Shown: piece after piece, positions 35,470-43,340 of the stretch
How the letters are laid out: each line of letters starts with the position of its first letter
Position numbering within the stretch: the stretch's first letter is position 1
NCBI GenBank assembly: GCA_009784565.1
Contig: WRBL01000009.1
Span: forward strand, 1-45,221
Length of the DNA: 45,221 bases
DNA from: Streptosporangiales bacterium
GTDB taxonomy: Bacteria > Actinomycetota > Actinomycetes > Streptosporangiales > Streptosporangiaceae
Reading direction: 5' to 3'
The notes under the pieces: generated by a model
What the model saw: the letters and a program-made list of their open reading frames with translations, nothing else
Databases searched by the model: none
What the model was told of the DNA's origin: nothing
Translations under genes and position numbers: made by a program

Positions 35470-35655
35470 GTGGCTTCCGTCTGCGACGTATGCGGCAAGG
35501 GGCCGGGCTTCGGCAAAAACGTCTCGTTTTCGCACCGTCGCACCCCCCGCCGCTTCAACCCGAACATCCAGACCGTCCACACGGTGGTCTCGGGTAACCG
35601 CAAGCGGCTGAACGTGTGCACGTCGTGCATCAAGGCCGGCAAGGTCGCCCGCTAA
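35470..35655 (+). CDS. rpmB: 50S ribosomal protein L28, zinc-binding form
   Basis: A 61-residue L28 with [20 protein letters not shown] and [12 protein letters not shown]; the two CxxC pairs indicate the zinc-binding C+ form. GTG 35470 is preceded by GGAG (35459-35462) at normal distance; the longer open frame from 35308 is not L28-like. It is divergent from recG, with TATGCT at 35379-35384 as a possible -10 but no clear -35, and it ends in a good terminator. Confidence 0.95.
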   Translation: MASVCDVCGKGPGFGKNVSFSHRRTPRRFNPNIQTVHTVVSGNRKRLNVCTSCIKAGKVAR

Positions 35656-35676
35656 CGCGGCTGACTCCTTAGCTTC

Positions 35677-35710
35677 AAGCCCGGGTCAAGAACGCTTGGT
35701 CCGGGCTTTT
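35677..35710 (+). terminator. Rho-independent terminator of rpmB
   Basis: AAGCCCGG (35677-35684) pairs with CCGGGCTT (35701-35708), with an inner CAAG/CTTG pair, followed by TT. This is the most classical intrinsic terminator in the window, 22 bases after the rpmB stop. Confidence 0.8.
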
Positions 35711-35729
35711 CGGCTGCCCGGAAACGGCC

Positions 35730-35763
35730 GGTAACCCCGGGCGGTAACCACCGGCCGGTAACC
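35730..35763. repeat. Three GGTAACC repeats between rpmB and thiL
   Basis: GGTAACC occurs at 35730-35736, 35743-35749 and 35757-35763, spaced 13-14 bases, within GC-rich palindromic DNA between convergent genes. The flanking AAACGGCCGGTAACC also occurs with one mismatch at 4248-4262 upstream of rpsB. Confidence 0.4.
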
Positions 35764-35787
35764 TCGCTGACCGGAGCGCCGGCCCGG

Positions 35788-36753
35788 CTACCGGAAGTGC
35801 TGCCAGCCGCCCGGGCCCGGGTACGCGGCCCCGTCCACGGTGACCGTGCCCCGGCCCTCGGGGACGACCGCGCCGATCACCCGCCAGCGCGCGGGCAAGG
35901 CGGTGCCCGGCGGGAACGTGGCGGCCAGGGCGTGATCCTCGCCGCCCGCCAGGACCCAGTCGAGGATCCGGGCCCCCGCGAAGGACCCGTGACCGGCGAG
36001 GGATGAAAGCGGGTCTTCCGGCCCCGGGAGCACCGCGGACCGCTCGACATCGATCGCCACCCCGCTCGCGGCGGCGATGTGCCCCAGGTCGGACAGCAGG
36101 CCGTCGCTGACGTCGATCATCGCGGTCGCGCCCAGGCGCGCGGCCTCCGGGCCCGCGTCATACGGCGGCGACGGGCGCAGGTGGGCGGCGGCCAGCGCGG
36201 GCGACGCGGAGCGATCCCCGGACGTGAGCAGCTCGTACCCGGCGGCCGAATGCCCGAGCGCGCCGCAGACCGCCACGACCTCCCCGGGCCGCGCGCCAGA
36301 CCGGCGAACCGGCGCCAGCCCGTCCAGGTCGCCCAGGGCGGTCACCGTCACGATCACCGATTCCGCCGACGCCGTGTCCCCGCCGACGACCCCGGCACCC
36401 GCCCGTTCCGCTTCGGCCGCGAGCCCGGAGGCCAGGTCCAGGGCCCACTCCGCCTCCAGCGACGCGGGCAGGGCGACCGCGGCCAGCAACGCCGTCGGCA
36501 CCGCGCCCATCGCGGCGATGTCGGCCAGGTTCCGCGCCGCCGCCTTCACTCCCACGTCGTGCCCGGAGGACAGGGAGCGCAGGAAATGGCGGCCCTCGAT
36601 CACCATGTCCACCGCCGCGACCACGCTGCCGGACGGCGCGTTCACCACCGCGGAATCGTCCCCGATCCCGATCCGGGCGGAAGGGCCGGGAGGCATCCGC
36701 GACGCGAGTTCGGAGATCAGCCCGAACTCCCCGAGTTCGCCGACAGTCGAGAT
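35788..36753 (-). CDS. thiL: Thiamine-monophosphate kinase, probable ATC start
   Basis: Phosphorylates thiamine monophosphate to thiamine diphosphate. Motifs of the PurM-like fold are present: IGDDSAVV, AARNLADIAAMGA, VGGDTASAES, MIDVSDGLLSDL and GGEDHALAATF. The first ATG (36696) gives MPPGPSAR and removes the conserved N-terminus. In-frame upstream codons read I-STVGELGEFGLISELASR, the usual ThiL beginning, starting at ATC 36753, 5 bases after GGGAGG. An in-frame TAA lies upstream, and the only other candidate, a CTG, has no ribosome site. With ATC the protein has 321 residues. It is divergent from the AsnC-like gene. Confidence 0.92.
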   Translation of the reverse strand: MSTVGELGEFGLISELASRMPPGPSARIGIGDDSAVVNAPSGSVVAAVDMVIEGRHFLRSLSSGHDVGVKAAARNLADIAAMGAVPTALLAAVALPASLEAEWALDLASGLAAEAERAGAGVVGGDTASAESVIVTVTALGDLDGLAPVRRSGARPGEVVAVCGALGHSAAGYELLTSGDRSASPALAAAHLRPSPPYDAGPEAARLGATAMIDVSDGLLSDLGHIAAASGVAIDVERSAVLPGPEDPLSSLAGHGSFAGARILDWVLAGGEDHALAATFPPGTALPARWRVIGAVVPEGRGTVTVDGAAYPGPGGWQHFR

Positions 36754-36764
36754 CGTCGCCTCCC
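36751..36764 (-). promoter_or_regulatory. Ribosome binding site and ATC start of thiL
   Basis: GGGAGG (36759-36764) is followed after CGACG by ATC (36751-36753). The next codons give the conserved STVGELGEFGL. This mirrors the smc arrangement. Confidence 0.6.
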
Positions 36765-36876
36765 AGGACAGTATTTACGCAGATGAACCGGCTGTTTAAC
36801 CAGACGAAACAGTTACAGGTCCAGACCTCTACGGTACCGTTGCACTTCAACGGACAGCCCTCCGGGAGGACGCCCA

Positions 36877-37110
36877 ATGGTGCAGGCATACATCCTCGTC
36901 CAGACCGAGGTCGGCAAGGCCGCCGACGTGGCCGGGAAGATCGCGCAGATCGCCGGGGTCACGCAGTCGGAGGATGTGACCGGCCCCTATGACGTGATAG
37001 TGCGCGCGCAGGCGAGCAACGTGGACGAGCTAGGCAGGCTGGTCGCCGACCATATTCAGCAGGTCGAGGGGATCACCCGGACGCTGACCTGTCCAGTAGT
37101 CCATATCTAG
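36877..37110 (+). CDS. Lrp/AsnC ligand-binding (RAM) domain protein without a DNA-binding domain
   Basis: A 77-residue stand-alone RAM domain (VQAYILVQTEVGKAADVAGKI, GPYDVIVRAQ, VEGITRTLTCPVVHI). The helix-turn-helix of full Lrp/AsnC regulators is absent, so it probably senses a small molecule or modulates a full-length partner. ATG 36877 follows GGGAGGA. It is divergent from thiL, and its 3' end overlaps the end of cofC by 38 bases on the opposite strand. Confidence 0.9.
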   Translation: MVQAYILVQTEVGKAADVAGKIAQIAGVTQSEDVTGPYDVIVRAQASNVDELGRLVADHIQQVEGITRTLTCPVVHI

Positions 37111-37732
37111 CGAGCATTTCCGTCGTCCGGGGACCCGCGCCCAGCGAGAGCGCGGCCCTCAGGTCGTCAGGCGTATCCACGTCCCGTCGCAGCCCGGGAA
37201 CGTCGCCCAGGTCCAGTTCGCGGGCGCCGGAGGACGCGTGCCGGGCCCGGGACGCGCCCTCGAACCGAGGCGCGAACGTTCCTCCGGGTACCGAGGCGTA
37301 CATCGTGGTGCCCACTCCGGCCGCGTCGGCGACGAACGACCCGCCCGGCGACGCGGCGGCCGAGGACAGGGCCGCGCCCAGTTCCCCGGGGCGAAGCGCG
37401 GGAAGGTCGGCGGCCAGCGCCGCGGTCCCGCCGCCCGGCCAGCGCCGCGCGGCCTCCGCCGCCCCGTACACCAGGGCCGCGTTCAGTCCCGAATCCGGCG
37501 CGTCCGGCACGATGAACGCGCCAAGGCCCGACAAAACGGACGCGGCCCGCGTGTCCGACGTCACGACCAGCAGCCGGGACACTTCCGGGCAGGCTAGTAC
37601 GGCCGATACCGTATCGGAGGCCAGAGCCAGCGCCAGTTCCGGACGCCGCGGTCCCGCCAGGACGGCGAGCCGGGACTTCGCCCGGCCTAGTACCTTGACT
37701 GGCATCACCACGGTCCAGTCGAACCGGCTCAT
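37073..37732 (-). CDS. cofC: Phospholactate/phosphoenolpyruvate guanylyltransferase (F420 synthesis)
   Basis: Activates 2-phospholactate or phosphoenolpyruvate with GTP for cofactor F420 synthesis (CofC/FbiD family). The 219 residues show WTVVMPVKVLGRAKSRLA at the nucleotide-binding start, VVTSDTRAASVL, and ALAADLPALRPGEL with the metal-binding acidic pair region, then DVDTPDDLRAAL near the end. ATG 37732 (MSRFDW) is preferred to an in-frame start at 37744. The last residues are coded by DNA overlapping the AsnC-like gene and may be a recent extension. Confidence 0.88.
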   Translation of the reverse strand: MSRFDWTVVMPVKVLGRAKSRLAVLAGPRRPELALALASDTVSAVLACPEVSRLLVVTSDTRAASVLSGLGAFIVPDAPDSGLNAALVYGAAEAARRWPGGGTAALAADLPALRPGELGAALSSAAASPGGSFVADAAGVGTTMYASVPGGTFAPRFEGASRARHASSGARELDLGDVPGLRRDVDTPDDLRAALSLGAGPRTTEMLARYGLLDRSASG

Positions 37733-37797
37733 ATGCGTGACCACTGGCAGACTACGGAACGATACGCGCGGAACTGCGGCACGGAAAGGCCTCCCCG

Positions 37798-38634
37798 ATG
37801 AGCACGACGAACATAACGGGCACGACGGATAAGGCGGGTAAGCCTTACTCGTCCCTCTGGCGGTGGATCACGGTCCTCGTGCTGCATCCCCTCATCCGCA
37901 TCCTGATCAGGAACAAGCATGAGGGCACAGAGAACATTCCCCGCAAGGGGCCCGTCATCTTCGCCCCGAACCACCTGTCCTATGTCGACTGGGGCACCGA
38001 CGCCCTGTACTTCCAGATGAACGGCCGGTACCCGACGTTCATGATCAAATCGGGCGCGTTCAAGGTGCCCTTCATCGGCTGGGTCCTGCTCAAGGCCGGA
38101 CAGCTTCCGGTCTACCGCGAGGCGGCCCACGCCGCCCGGGTCCTCGAGGAGGCCGAGAGGCGGCTCGAGCAGGGCGCGGCCGTGATCGTGTACCCGGAGG
38201 GAACCGCGACCCGCGACCCGGAACTGTGGCCGATGGTTGCCAAGACCGGGGTGGCCCGGCTCGCCCTGGCCACCGGCGCCCCGGTGATCCCGATCGCGCA
38301 CTGGGGTACCGATGACGTCCTCCATTACGGCGACACGAAGCCGAAGTTCTTCCCGCGCAAGACCGTGCGCACGATAGCCGGCCCTCCGGTCGACCTGTCG
38401 GAGTGGGCGGGCCAGTCCCGCTCGGCCAAGGCCCTGAACGCCGCCACCGAGAAGATCATGGACGACATCACCGCGCTCCTGGCGGGGCTCCGTCCCGGCG
38501 AGACCCCGCCCGCGGTTCGCTACGACCGAAGGAAAGCGGTCTCCCGAACGGATACTGGTTCCTCTCCCGCACCCGCCGCCCCCTCCTCTCCGGAAACGCC
38601 GGAAGAGAGCGCGGGGACCACGGACCAGTCGTGA
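37798..38634 (+). CDS. plsC: 1-acyl-sn-glycerol-3-phosphate acyltransferase family protein
   Basis: Membrane-associated acyltransferase making phosphatidate from lysophosphatidate, by family. The 278 residues show the acyltransferase boxes NHLSYVDWG (NHX4D), a middle segment MIKSGAFKVPFIGWVL, and VYPEGTATRD (PEGT), then VIPIAHWG. The C-terminal 40 residues are Pro/Ser/Glu-rich and unrelated to catalysis. Its stop overlaps the gpsA start (GTGA), and both act in glycerophospholipid synthesis. Confidence 0.92.
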   Translation: MSTTNITGTTDKAGKPYSSLWRWITVLVLHPLIRILIRNKHEGTENIPRKGPVIFAPNHLSYVDWGTDALYFQMNGRYPTFMIKSGAFKVPFIGWVLLKAGQLPVYREAAHAARVLEEAERRLEQGAAVIVYPEGTATRDPELWPMVAKTGVARLALATGAPVIPIAHWGTDDVLHYGDTKPKFFPRKTVRTIAGPPVDLSEWAGQSRSAKALNAATEKIMDDITALLAGLRPGETPPAVRYDRRKAVSRTDTGSSPAPAAPSSPETPEESAGTTDQS

Positions 38635-39635
38635 GGGCAGCCGTACTCGGAGCCGGGTCGTGGGGCACCACGTTCGCGCAGGTGCTCTGCGACGCCGGCA
38701 CCGACACCGTGCTGTGGGCCCGCGGCGAGCCGACGGTCGAGGCGATCAGCTCCCGGCACGAGAACCCCAAGTACCTTCCGGGCATCGAGCTGAACCCGGC
38801 GCTGAGGGCGACGGGCGACATCTCGGAGGCCGTGGACGGCGCTGACCTCGTCGTGTTCGGGGTGCCGGCCCAGACCCTGCGGTCGTGCCTCGGCGACTGG
38901 GCCCCGCTGCTTCCCCGGGACGCGCTCCTGGTCAGCCTGCTCAAGGGGATCGAGCGCGACACCTGCAAGCGGATGAGCGAGGTGATCACGGAGGTCCTCG
39001 ACGTCCCCGCCTCCCGGGTCGCCATGGTGGCCGGCCCGAACCTGGCCCGCGAGCTGGCCGAGCGCCAGTACGGGGCGTCGGTGATCGCCTGCCCCGACTC
39101 CGAGGCGGCTCAGGCGGTGCAGGGGGCCTGCAACACGAAGTACCTGCGGCCGTACTGGAACACCGACATTCTCGGCTGCGAGCTGGCCGGCTCGATCAAG
39201 AACGTGATCGCGCTGGCCGTCGGGATGGGGGTCGCCCTCGGGATGGGCGACAACACCAAGGCCATGCTGATCACCCGGGGGCTGGCCGAGATGTCGCGGC
39301 TCGGGCAGGTGCTCGGCGCCGACTTCCGGACATTCGCCGGCCTGGCGGGCATGGGCGACCTGGTGGCCACCTGCAGCTCGCCGCTGTCGCGGAACCGGAC
39401 CTTCGGCCAGCATCTCGGCCAGGGCCTGTCGGCCGAGCAGGCGAAGGAGGTCACCGGCCAGACCGCGGAGGGCGCGACCTCCTACGCGCCCCTGCTCGAA
39501 CTGGCCCGCAAGCACGGCGTGGAGATGCCGATCACGGAGGTGGTCGGCTCGGTCATCACCGGCGACGTTCCGGTCGGAGAGGCGGCCGCGGCGCTGATGT
39601 CGCGCTCGGCGAAGCCAGAATGGTACGGGAGCTGA
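38631..39635 (+). CDS. gpsA: NAD(P)-dependent glycerol-3-phosphate dehydrogenase
   Basis: Reduces dihydroxyacetone phosphate to sn-glycerol 3-phosphate for phospholipid synthesis. The 334-residue protein begins RAAVLGAGSWGTTFAQVL (Rossmann loop), has GPNLARELAERQYGAS, the catalytic lysine region ELAGSIKNVIALAVGM, and LAGMGDLVATCSSPLSRNR. GTG 38631 overlaps the plsC stop by 4 bases, which fixes the start; the open frame from 38403 is a plsC shadow. Confidence 0.95.
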   Translation: MRAAVLGAGSWGTTFAQVLCDAGTDTVLWARGEPTVEAISSRHENPKYLPGIELNPALRATGDISEAVDGADLVVFGVPAQTLRSCLGDWAPLLPRDALLVSLLKGIERDTCKRMSEVITEVLDVPASRVAMVAGPNLARELAERQYGASVIACPDSEAAQAVQGACNTKYLRPYWNTDILGCELAGSIKNVIALAVGMGVALGMGDNTKAMLITRGLAEMSRLGQVLGADFRTFAGLAGMGDLVATCSSPLSRNRTFGQHLGQGLSAEQAKEVTGQTAEGATSYAPLLELARKHGVEMPITEVVGSVITGDVPVGEAAAALMSRSAKPEWYGS

Positions 39636-39640
39636 TCTGC

Positions 39641-40870
39641 GTGGACATAGTCCGTAAGCAGCTGGGCGAGAACACCCGGGCGGTACACCTCCCGCCGCCG
39701 CCGGAGACCGCTCAGCGGCCGCTCGGCACGCCCGTCTACCGGACCGCCGCGTTCGCGTTCGGCAGCGCGGAAGAGTACGCCGCCGTGCTGAACGACCAGC
39801 AGCCCGGCTACAGCTACAGCCGGATCGACAACCCGACCGTGGACGCGTTCGCGCGGGCGGTGGCCGCCCTGGAGGGCGCCAACCTCACCCGCTGGCCCGC
39901 CGCCCAGGCGTTCTCGTCCGGGATGGCCGCCATCACCGGCGTGTTCATGACTTTCGCCCGGGCCGGGGCGCACGTCGTGGCGTCGTCGGCGCTGTACGGC
40001 GGCACCTACAGCCTGCTGCGGACCGTCCTGGCCCGGTTCGGGGTGGATACGACGTTCGTCGACATCTCCGACACCAACGCGGTCCGGCGGGCGATGCGGC
40101 CCGCGACCCGGCTCATCTACACGGAGACCATCGCCAATCCGACGACGGCGGTCGCACCGCTGCGGGAACTGTCGGACATCGCGCACTCGGCCGGGGCGAT
40201 GCTGGTCGTGGACTCCACGCTGGCGCCGCCGGTGATCTGCCGGCCCCTGGAGCAGGGCGCCGACCTCGTGCTGCACTCGGCCACCAAATACCTGGGCGGG
40301 CACTCGGACGTGACCGGCGGGGTGGTGACCGGCGATATCGAGCTGATCGGCAAGATCCGCGACACCCGGGTCGACACCGGAGCGTCGATGTCGCCGGATG
40401 ACGCGTTCCTGCTGCGCCGGGGCCTGGAGACCCTGCCGGTCCGGGTGCGGCGGTCCTGCGACACCGCGTCCCGGTTCGCCGCCACGCTGGCCCGGCACCC
40501 GGCTGTCGCGTCCGTCGACTACCCGGGGCTTCCCTCGCACCCCAGTCACGAACTGGCCAGCCGGACCTTCGACTCCGGTCCCGAGGGCGTCCGGTACGGG
40601 GCGATCGTGACGGTGACCCCGTCCGGCGGCCGGGAAGCGGGCATGGCGTTCTCCAGCGGCCTGCGGCTGATCTCGATCGCCACCTCGCTGGGCGGCACCC
40701 ACACCAAGGCGTCGCATGTGGCGTCCACCACCCACCGGCAGTACGACGACCGGGCCCTCGCCGAGGCCGGAATCGACCCGGGAGCGGTCCGGTTCTCGAT
40801 CGGCCTGGAGGACGCGGAGGACCTCGTTTCCGACGCTTTCACGGCCCTGGGCGCACTTGGCCGTGCGTGA
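39641..40870 (+). CDS. PLP-dependent transsulfuration enzyme (cystathionine gamma-synthase/lyase family)
   Basis: Member of the Cys/Met metabolism PLP enzyme family; cystathionine gamma-synthase, gamma-lyase and methionine gamma-lyase cannot be told apart here. The 409 residues include YSYSRIDNPT (phosphate-binding Y-x-R), SSGMAAITGVF, VVDSTLAPPV and the PLP lysine K216 in SATKYLGGHSD; the C-terminal domain has SIGLEDAEDLVSD. GTG 39641 has GGGAG 9 bases upstream and lies 5 bases past gpsA. The longer open frame from 38885 is antiphase gpsA sequence. Confidence 0.9.
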   Translation: MDIVRKQLGENTRAVHLPPPPETAQRPLGTPVYRTAAFAFGSAEEYAAVLNDQQPGYSYSRIDNPTVDAFARAVAALEGANLTRWPAAQAFSSGMAAITGVFMTFARAGAHVVASSALYGGTYSLLRTVLARFGVDTTFVDISDTNAVRRAMRPATRLIYTETIANPTTAVAPLRELSDIAHSAGAMLVVDSTLAPPVICRPLEQGADLVLHSATKYLGGHSDVTGGVVTGDIELIGKIRDTRVDTGASMSPDDAFLLRRGLETLPVRVRRSCDTASRFAATLARHPAVASVDYPGLPSHPSHELASRTFDSGPEGVRYGAIVTVTPSGGREAGMAFSSGLRLISIATSLGGTHTKASHVASTTHRQYDDRALAEAGIDPGAVRFSIGLEDAEDLVSDAFTALGALGRA

Positions 40871-40937
40871 TCGCCCGTAAACACCGGTTCAGCCGCTACC
40901 ATCTGAAGCTCTTGCCAACAAGCCGGAGGTGGACGCA

Positions 40938-42083
40938 GTGAGCGAGCAGCGCAAGACGAGGGTCGCCCTCGTATTCGGGGGGCGCAGCACGGAGCACGCT
41001 GTGTCGTGCGCCAGCGCGGCCATGTTCCTCGGCGCGATCGACCGCTCCCGCTACGACGTTGTGCCCGTCGGCATCGCCCGTGACGGCCGCTGGGTCCTGG
41101 CCTCGGGGGACCCCGCGCGGCTGACGATGACCTCCGCCTCAGAGCTTCCTTCCGTTGACGCCGTCGCCGAGCCCGGCGTTTCGGTGGCGCCCAGTTCCGG
41201 GGGCGCCGGCGGCGCGCTGTCCATCACCGGCCGGGCCGATATCCCGGCCGGCCTGGGCGAGGTCGACGTCGTGCTGCCGCTGCTGCACGGCACCTACGGC
41301 GAGGACGGCACCATCCAGGGCCTGCTGGAGATGGCCGGCGTCCGGTACGCCGGCGCCGGGGTCCTGGCCAGCGCGGCCGGCATGGACAAGGAGTACATGA
41401 AGCTCCTGTTCGCCGCCCGCGGCCTGCCGATGGGCCCCTACGTCGTGGTCCGGGACCGGGACTGGTCCGCCGGAGAGGCCGAGCGCCGCAAGGTGCTCGA
41501 CGAGGTCTCCGGGCTGGGCTTCCCGGTGTTCGTCAAGCCGGCCCGCGGCGGATCGTCCATCGGGACGTCCAAGGTCGACTCGGCCGGCGAACTGGAGGCG
41601 GCGATCTCGGCCGCCCGCCAGCACGACCGCAAGGTCCTGGTCGAGGCGTTCGTGGACGGCGTCGAGGTCGAGTGCGCGGTCCTGGAGGGCATCGGCGGCG
41701 CCGCCCCCGACGCGAGCCTGCCCGGCCAGGTGATCGTGGACCCGGACGCCACCTGGTACGACTTCGAGGCCAAGTACCTCGGGGCGGGCACCGGGATGGA
41801 GATCCCGGCGCCCATCCCCGACGCGGACGTCGAGCGGATCCGGCAGATGGCGGGCACCGCCTTCGACGCGATCGACTGCGAGGGCCTGGCCCGCGTGGAC
41901 TTCTTCTACACGGCGTCCGGGGAGATCCTGGTCAACGAGATCAACACGATGCCCGGGATGACCCCCGCGTCCGGCTTCCCCCGGATGTGGGCGGCGACCG
42001 GCCTCCCGCTGCCGGAACTGATCGACCGGATCATCACCACCGCCCTGTCCAAGCCCCTGGAGCCCGGCACCGGCGCGCCATAG
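40938..42083 (+). CDS. ddl: D-alanine--D-alanine ligase
   Basis: Joins two D-alanines for peptidoglycan. The 381-residue ATP-grasp enzyme has TRVALVFGGRSTEHAVS, LLHGTYGEDGTIQGLLEM, VKPARGGSSIGTSKV, and the metal-binding VDFFYTASGEILVNEINTMPG. GTG 40938 is preferred over GTG 40929 because GGAGG lies 8 bases before it. It ends the plus-strand run and is convergent with the secreted protein gene, only 3 bases apart, leaving no room for a separate terminator. Confidence 0.95.
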   Translation: MSEQRKTRVALVFGGRSTEHAVSCASAAMFLGAIDRSRYDVVPVGIARDGRWVLASGDPARLTMTSASELPSVDAVAEPGVSVAPSSGGAGGALSITGRADIPAGLGEVDVVLPLLHGTYGEDGTIQGLLEMAGVRYAGAGVLASAAGMDKEYMKLLFAARGLPMGPYVVVRDRDWSAGEAERRKVLDEVSGLGFPVFVKPARGGSSIGTSKVDSAGELEAAISAARQHDRKVLVEAFVDGVEVECAVLEGIGGAAPDASLPGQVIVDPDATWYDFEAKYLGAGTGMEIPAPIPDADVERIRQMAGTAFDAIDCEGLARVDFFYTASGEILVNEINTMPGMTPASGFPRMWAATGLPLPELIDRIITTALSKPLEPGTGAP

Positions 42084-42086
42084 CGA

Positions 42087-42551
42087 TCAGAGCTTGCCGC
42101 TGCGCTTCCGGCTGAGACCGTACGGGACCTTCTTGGTGTAGGTCAGCGAGTAATGGGTGTAGCGCTTCTCACCGGAGTGCCCCTTGACCGCGGTGAGGCC
42201 CCAGAAGTTGACATGCACCGGATAGTTGTGGAATTTGCCCTGGGCGCAGTCCGGCTTGCAGTCGTTCAGGGAGTCGGCTCCGTGGCCGCTGGCGCCCTTG
42301 GCCGTCCAGCGCGTCCAGCGCAGCCGGACGAGAACCTCGCTGCTGTCGCAGGACAGGCCGAACTCGCGCGGCCGGACAGCGGGGGCGCTTCCGCTCCCGC
42401 AGGTGTTGATGGCCACCGGCGCGGCGCTCGGCCGCGCCCCGGCAGCCGGCTGCGGCTGTGACGCGGTACTCGCCGATGCGGCGGCCGCCGGGACGAGTCC
42501 CAGGGCCGCGCCCGCCACGGACGTGGCGGCGATAGCGCGTGCGAATTTCAC
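42087..42551 (-). CDS. Small secreted protein with four cysteines, function unknown
   Basis: A 154-residue protein with a signal peptide (MKFARAIAATSVAGAALGLV, cleavage around 25-30 after an Ala-rich AxA region), an Ala/Pro linker, and a compact domain with four cysteines: C51, C68 (FGLSCDSSEVLVRLRWTRW), C98 and C102 (LNDCKPDCAQGKFHNYPV), probably two disulfides. Aromatic residues and the end YTHYSLTY suggest a beta-rich fold. It resembles small secreted actinobacterial proteins of unknown role that I recall only by pattern. The start is GTG 42551 after GGGGGAA. Confidence 0.82.
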   Translation of the reverse strand: MKFARAIAATSVAGAALGLVPAAAASASTASQPQPAAGARPSAAPVAINTCGSGSAPAVRPREFGLSCDSSEVLVRLRWTRWTAKGASGHGADSLNDCKPDCAQGKFHNYPVHVNFWGLTAVKGHSGEKRYTHYSLTYTKKVPYGLSRKRSGKL

Positions 42552-42669
42552 GTGGTTCCCCCGTACGTCGACACGGTGTCTTCGTACCGGGGACCTTTCT
42601 CCGCCCCTGTGACGGCCAAACGCTGCTATCGATTGCGTTCCGGAGCCGGAGCCAGGGCGGGCGGCGGGC

Positions 42670-42710
42670 GACGGACGGCCGCGAGGAAGTCCCCCGCCGG
42701 GCCGTCCGTC
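42670..42710 (-). terminator. Hairpin terminator after hup
   Basis: GACGGACGGCC (42670-42680) and its reverse complement (42700-42710) form an 11-bp stem 16 bases beyond the hup stop. It separates hup from the secreted protein gene. Confidence 0.6.
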
Positions 42711-42725
42711 AGCGCCGCATGCCGG

Positions 42726-43013
42726 TTACTTCTTCTTGCCGTCGCCGTCGACGAGCGCCTTGAAGTCCGCGCCGGGGCGGAACTTCGGCACCGAAGAGGC
42801 CTTGACCTCGATGGGCTCGCCGGTAGCGGGGTTGCGGGCGGTACGGGCGGGGCGCTCGGTCTTCTCGAAGACCCCGAACCCGGTGATCGCGACCTTGTCG
42901 CCGTTGGCGACAGCCGACTGGATGGTGTCCAGGACGGCGTTGAGTGCCTCGGTGGCGGTCTTCTTGTCCCCCAGGCGACCAGAGATCGCGTCGATCAGAT
43001 CACGCTTGTTCAT
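42726..43013 (-). CDS. hup: HU-family DNA-binding protein
   Basis: Histone-like protein that bends and compacts DNA. The 95 residues begin [20 protein letters not shown] and contain [18 protein letters not shown], the DNA-binding arm with the conserved Pro, and [12 protein letters not shown], ending DGDGKKK. It lacks the long Lys/Ala tail of the second HU type in some actinobacteria. ATG 43013 follows GGAG. It has its own promoter region and terminator. Confidence 0.96.
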   Translation of the reverse strand: MNKRDLIDAISGRLGDKKTATEALNAVLDTIQSAVANGDKVAITGFGVFEKTERPARTARNPATGEPIEVKASSVPKFRPGADFKALVDGDGKKK

Positions 43014-43090
43014 ATTCCACTCCTGCGTTCCCCCACGGGAGGCCGGGACCAGGTTTTCACCTGAGTCACGGCCGACCCCTGACCAGCCCG

Positions 43091-43119
43091 AAATTAGGCG
43101 ATGTAAGCCCGGCGCACAA
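43091..43119 (-). promoter_or_regulatory. Likely hup promoter
   Basis: On the minus strand TTGTGC (43114-43119) and TAATTT (43091-43096) are separated by exactly 17 bases, about 80-105 bases upstream of the hup ATG. The hexamers fit a vegetative actinobacterial promoter moderately well. Confidence 0.45.
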
Positions 43120-43288
43120 TAACCTTCGCGAATTTATGCGGCGTGTCGGCGCAGTTCAGAGACTTGAGCACCTAACAAAAGCCTCATTATGGAATAAAAC
43201 GCCCATCAAACTCATCGGTAATTTCCGGGCTGTCCAGCGCCCCGGCGACGCGAATCCTTGCCCCGCCGGCCCTTCCGCGCAACGCACG

Positions 43289-43324
43289 GCGGCCCGCGCC
43301 CGGAGGTGTCCGGACGCGGGCCGC
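43289..43324 (-). terminator. Hairpin terminator after leuCD
   Basis: GCGGCCCGCG (43289-43298) pairs with CGCGGGCCGC (43315-43324), with an inner CCGGA/TCCGG stem and GGTG loop. It is 16 bases beyond the leuD stop. Confidence 0.65.
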
Positions 43325-43340
43325 GAGCAACCCCGGGTCG

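Larger units (their letters stand above)
43014..43340. other. Non-coding region between leuD and hup
   Basis: These 327 bases contain no gene. From about 43090 to 43230 the DNA is markedly AT-richer and carries the likely hup promoter; the leuD-proximal part carries a terminator hairpin. Confidence 0.6.

Noticed and set aside
38885-39640. N-terminal extension of the transsulfuration enzyme frame through gpsA
   Set aside because: The extension reads gpsA in another phase; GTG 39641 with a ribosome site gives the family N-terminus.
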